From NCBI GenBank assembly GCA_017471405.1, contig JAFUTK010000004.1, positions 1 to 64,000 on the forward strand: a stretch of DNA of 64,000 nucleotides, written 5' to 3'. Source of the DNA: Ruminococcus sp. Lineage in GTDB: Bacteria > Bacillota > Clostridia > Oscillospirales > Ruminococcaceae. A model generated the notes under the pieces. It was not told the DNA's origin, made no database searches, and saw nothing but the letters and a program-made list of their open reading frames with translations. The position numbers and the translations under genes are program-made. Positions 61,253-64,000 of the stretch are shown here, piece after piece. Within the stretch, counting starts at the first letter, position 1. Each line of letters begins with the position of its first letter.

Positions 61253-63127
61253 TTACTCGGCGTCGGTGAACTGAGCGTCAATAACGTCGTCGCCGCCGTT
61301 ATTGTCGGAGCTGCCGCCGTTATTATTGCCGCCCATATTGCCCATACCGCCCATATTGTTGGGGTCAAAGCCCTGAGCGCCGGCTGCCTGCTGAGCCTGC
61401 TGATAAATGCGGGTTGCAATGGGCTGGAATACCTCCTCCAGCTCCTTCTGACGAGCCTTGATAGCCTCTACATCAGTGCCCTTGAGGGCCTCCTTGAGGG
61501 CGTCTACCTTAGCCTGAACAGCGCTCTTTTCGTCAGCGCTTACCTGTTCGCCCAGCTCGTTTAAGGACTTCTCAACGGAGAAGCAGAGCTGGTCGGCCTG
61601 ATTTCTGGCGTCAACCTCTTCCTTCTTTTTGGCGTCCTCTGCGGCGAAGGCCTCGGCCTCCTTAACGGCCTTATCTATATCCTCCTTAGACATATTGGTG
61701 GAAGATGTGATGGTGATGTTCTGCTCCTTGCCGGTGCCCAGATCCTTTGCGGAAACATGAACGATTCCGTTGGCGTCGATATCGAAGGTTACCTCTATCT
61801 GAGGAATACCTCTGGGAGCGGGGGCAATGCCGTCGAGACGGAACATACCCAGCTGCTTGTTATCCTTGGCGAATTCTCTCTCGCCCTGGAGAACATTGAT
61901 ATCAACTGCGGTCTGGTTATCCGCATAGGTGGAGAACACCTGGCTCTTCTTGGTGGGGATAGTGGTGTTTCTCTCGATCATCTTGGTAGCGATGCCGCCT
62001 GCGGTCTCGATAGAGAGGGACAGCGGAGTAACGTCCAGCAGCAGCAGACCTTCCTTGACGTCGCCGCCGAGAACGCCGCCCTGATATGCAGCACCGAGGG
62101 CTACGCACTCATCGGGGTTGATGCCCTTGAAGGGCTCCTTGCCGATGAACTTCTTAACAGCGTCCTGAACTGCGGGAATTCTGGAAGAACCGCCGACCAT
62201 AAGAACCTTCTGCAGGTCGTTGGCGGAGAGTCCGGAATCGGAGAGCGCCTGTCTTACGGGGCCCATTGTCATCTCAACCAGGTCTGCGGTCATCTCGTTG
62301 AACTTAGCCTGTGTGAGGGTCATTTCAAGGTGCTTAGGGCCGGTTGCGTCTGCGGTGATGAAGGGCAGCGAGATCGTGGAGGAGGGAGTGCTGGAAAGCT
62401 CGATCTTAGCCTTCTCGGCTGCCTCCTTAAGACGCTGCATTGCCATCTTGTCATTGGAGAGGTCAACGCCCTCTGCTGCCTTGAATTCCCTTACCATCCA
62501 GTCGATGATCCTCTGGTCGAAATCATCGCCGCCGAGGCGGTTGTTGCCGGCGGTAGCCAGAACCTCTGTAACGCCGTCGCCCATCTCGATGATAGAAACA
62601 TCGAAGGTACCGCCGCCCAGGTCGTATACCATTACCTTCTGGTCCTCTTCCTTATCAATACCGTAGGAAAGAGCAGCTGCGGTAGGCTCGTTAATGATAC
62701 GTCTTACATTCAGACCAGCGATCTGTCCGGCATCCTTGGTAGCCTGACGCTGTGCGTCGGTGAAGTATGCGGGAACGGTGATAACAGCCTCTGTTACCTT
62801 CTCGCCGAGGTAAGCCTCAGCGTCGGCCTTGAGCTTCTGGAGTATCATAGCGGAGATCTGCTGGGGGGTATAGGTCTTGCCGCCCATCTGTGCCTTATAA
62901 TCCGAGCCCATATGTCTCTTAATGGAGATAACTGTGTTATCGAAGTTTGTAACTGCCTGTCTCTTTGCTACCTGACCTACCAGTCTGTCGCCGTTCTTGG
63001 ATACGCCGACTACCGAAGGGGTAGTTCTTGCGCCCTCGCTGTTAGGGATAACGACGGCCTCGCCGCCCTCCATAACTGCTACGCAGGAGTTTGTTGTTCC
63101 GAGATCGATGCCTATAATCTTTGCCAT
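61253..63127 (-). CDS. dnaK: molecular chaperone DnaK (Hsp70)
   Basis: A 624-residue Hsp70. The ATPase domain has [18 protein letters not shown] at the start, the [13 protein letters not shown] and [12 protein letters not shown] motifs and the GGSSRIP motif; the substrate-binding domain begins [11 protein letters not shown]. The end is a Gly/Asn-rich stretch ([13 protein letters not shown]) and [12 protein letters not shown]. It binds exposed hydrophobic segments, with GrpE and DnaJ as partners. AAAGG precedes the ATG at 63127. It follows grpE by 60 nt; no CIRCE element is seen here, so control acts from before hrcA outside the window. Confidence 0.98.
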   Translation of the reverse strand: MAKIIGIDLGTTNSCVAVMEGGEAVVIPNSEGARTTPSVVGVSKNGDRLVGQVAKRQAVTNFDNTVISIKRHMGSDYKAQMGGKTYTPQQISAMILQKLKADAEAYLGEKVTEAVITVPAYFTDAQRQATKDAGQIAGLNVRRIINEPTAAALSYGIDKEEDQKVMVYDLGGGTFDVSIIEMGDGVTEVLATAGNNRLGGDDFDQRIIDWMVREFKAAEGVDLSNDKMAMQRLKEAAEKAKIELSSTPSSTISLPFITADATGPKHLEMTLTQAKFNEMTADLVEMTMGPVRQALSDSGLSANDLQKVLMVGGSSRIPAVQDAVKKFIGKEPFKGINPDECVALGAAYQGGVLGGDVKEGLLLLDVTPLSLSIETAGGIATKMIERNTTIPTKKSQVFSTYADNQTAVDINVLQGEREFAKDNKQLGMFRLDGIAPAPRGIPQIEVTFDIDANGIVHVSAKDLGTGKEQNITITSSTNMSKEDIDKAVKEAEAFAAEDAKKKEEVDARNQADQLCFSVEKSLNELGEQVSADEKSAVQAKVDALKEALKGTDVEAIKARQKELEEVFQPIATRIYQQAQQAAGAQGFDPNNMGGMGNMGGNNNGGSSDNNGGDDVIDAQFTDAE

Positions 63128-63187
63128 AATTATCAACCTTTCTTTAGTGGATTTACTTATTTTGTCTTGCCCTGTGGGCGTGGTGTT

Positions 63188-63787
63188 TTACGGGTTCGCT
63201 ACTATTACCATTGCGTGGCGTATTACCTTATCGCCTATCTTATAGCCGTTTTGCAGCACCTGTGCGATGATATTGTCTCCCAGCTCGTCGTTTTCTATGC
63301 TGCTGACTGCCATTGCAAGGTTGGGGTCGAACTCCTTGCCTTCAAGCTCCAGCTTTTCGACGCCCAGCTTTTTGAGCATATCGGAAAACTGCTTGAAGAT
63401 CATCTCTACTCCCTGCTTGTAGGCGGTGTCCTGCGTTTCAGTTTGCAGGGCACGCTCGAAATTATCCAGCAGCGGGAGTATCTCTGAAACTGTGTCGCCC
63501 TTGACCTGTGCTGAGAGCTCTAAGCGTTCCTTGGCGCTGCGCTTGCGGAAATTATCGTACTCCGCCATAAGACGGAGGTACTTATCCTTTTCCGAGACCA
63601 GCTCTGCTCTGAGCTTCTCCTCCTCCGAGGGCTCGGAGGGTTCGTCTTCTTTCTTTTGTTCTGCTTTTTCTGCGGGGGTCTCTGTCTGTTCCTGAGTTTC
63701 TTCCTCAGGAGCCTCTTCGGTCGTTTCTGTCAGCTTCTCTTCTTCATTCTCTGCCAACTCAACCGCCTCACTTTCCTGCTTATTCAC
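63188..63787 (-). CDS. grpE: nucleotide exchange factor GrpE
   Basis: A 199-residue GrpE. A long, very acidic N-terminal part (residues 5-60) precedes the coiled coil, then the family signature LMAEYDNFRKRSAKE, LLPLLDNFERAL and the C-terminal VLQNGYKIGDKVIRHAMVIVANP. It releases ADP from DnaK. Start is the GTG at 63787, where AGGAGG lies 9 nt upstream and the gene overlaps the hrcA end by 8 nt; a GTG six codons earlier is part of that ribosome site and is rejected. Confidence 0.95.
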   Translation of the reverse strand: MNKQESEAVELAENEEEKLTETTEEAPEEETQEQTETPAEKAEQKKEDEPSEPSEEEKLRAELVSEKDKYLRLMAEYDNFRKRSAKERLELSAQVKGDTVSEILPLLDNFERALQTETQDTAYKQGVEMIFKQFSDMLKKLGVEKLELEGKEFDPNLAMAVSSIENDELGDNIIAQVLQNGYKIGDKVIRHAMVIVANP

Positions 63788-64000
63788 TGTCGTTATCCTC
63801 CTCACTGTCGGTGAGCAGCTCAGTCAGACGCGAGGAGAAGTATTCCAGATAGGGAATGAACTTCGCGTAGTCGAGCCTCATAGGGCCTAAAAGTCCAAGC
63901 GTACCGATCTGTCTGCCGTCCTTTGAGAAGGGGGCTGCGATGAGCGAGGAATTGCTTATCACAAAGCCGTCGCTCTCCGGTGAGAACAGCACCTGCAATC
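63780..64000 (-). CDS. hrcA: heat-inducible repressor HrcA, C-terminal part (5' end outside window)
   Basis: The last about 73 codons of a protein ending SEEDNDSE. The sequence SPESDGFVISNSSLIAAPF, IGTLGLLGPMRLDY and VIPYLEYFSSRLTELL-like end is typical of HrcA, the repressor of class I heat-shock genes that binds CIRCE. Position directly before grpE and in the same operon confirms this. The gene continues to the right of the window. Confidence 0.93.
   Translation of the reverse strand, partial: LQVLFSPESDGFVISNSSLIAAPFSKDGRQIGTLGLLGPMRLDYAKFIPYLEYFSSRLTELLTDSEEDNDSE

Noticed and set aside
63128..63187. Search for a CIRCE element in the dnaK and dnaJ upstream regions
   Set aside because: No TTAGCACTC-N9-GAGTGCTAA is visible in the grpE-dnaK or dnaK-dnaJ gaps; if present it should be upstream of hrcA, outside the window.
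61757..63487. A 576-codon open frame on the plus strand across dnaK and grpE
   Set aside because: It is antisense to the clear dnaK/grpE genes; the frame is open because of codon bias, and its translation is Leu/Gly/Val/Cys-rich without a recognisable domain.

Overview
The window looks like chromosomal DNA of a Gram-positive anaerobe of the class Clostridia. Ruminococcaceae/Oscillospirales, perhaps a Ruminococcus, is my best guess from gene content: GH127 arabinofuranosidase, an EFR1-type ferredoxin, an FprA flavodiiron protein, an LtrA-like protein, DUF1858, DUF4179 and DUF5662 proteins, and the order hrcA-grpE-dnaK-dnaJ. Genes are dense, often overlap by 1-17 nt, and carry strong AGGAGG-type ribosome binding sites. 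Many promoters match the sigma-A consensus with a 17-nt spacer. I saw no tRNA or rRNA gene, CRISPR array, transposase or prophage gene, and no gene-free stretch above 300 nt (largest about 277 nt at 12221-12497, 271 nt at 59608-59878, 235 nt at 61019-61252).

Left part (1-8.5 kb, visibly GC-rich): the 5' portion of an ABC exporter gene, a YqhD-type alcohol dehydrogenase plus two SDR-type oxidoreductases in one operon, an anion transporter, a PTP-like phosphatase and an LtrA-family membrane protein. From 8.6 to 12.3 kb is an AT-richer operon: YtrA-type GntR repressor, ABC ATPase, two ABC-2 permeases and a CPBP protease-like membrane protein, behind a consensus promoter with a palindromic operator. 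Next come recD2, rsmD-coaD with a coiled-coil gene, and a divergent AraC/GH127 pair. At 19.9-25.9 kb an ECF sigma/anti-sigma operon diverges from a lipoprotein-ABC transporter operon; both have the same ECF-like promoter, so the sigma factor probably drives both.

Middle part (26-47.9 kb): an aspartate carbamoyltransferase with a C-terminal zinc knuckle resembling the PyrI zinc domain, a cell-wall amidase, an exported protein with an Asp/Tyr-repeat tail, an EFR1 ferredoxin pair, a PdaA-like deacetylase, and an operon running from a DUF5662 protein through an RNase M5-like Toprim protein to an MBOAT-like membrane protein and a DHHW/AlgX-like partner. Both of these last two have lost the residues that define their catalytic sites; this is the most unusual locus of the window. 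RlmD-like methyltransferase, a GT39-like transferase and an FAD oxidoreductase form a minus-strand operon, followed by valS with a short leader ORF and a possible attenuator hairpin, a flavodoxin-like gene, and an XRE/YxlE-YxlF-YxlG-like operon.

Right part (46.8-64 kb): FprA, an aminotransferase with a lipoprotein cyclophilin, an AraC-GyrI regulator with a MutS-like ATPase behind a promoter overlapped by a perfect palindrome, the trmK-hypothetical-nif3-rqcH cluster, DUF1858, a tandem pair of mosaic lipoprotein paralogues, and the heat-shock operon hrcA(partial)-grpE-dnaK-dnaJ on the minus strand. Domain names and function calls come from reading motifs; no database search was possible.
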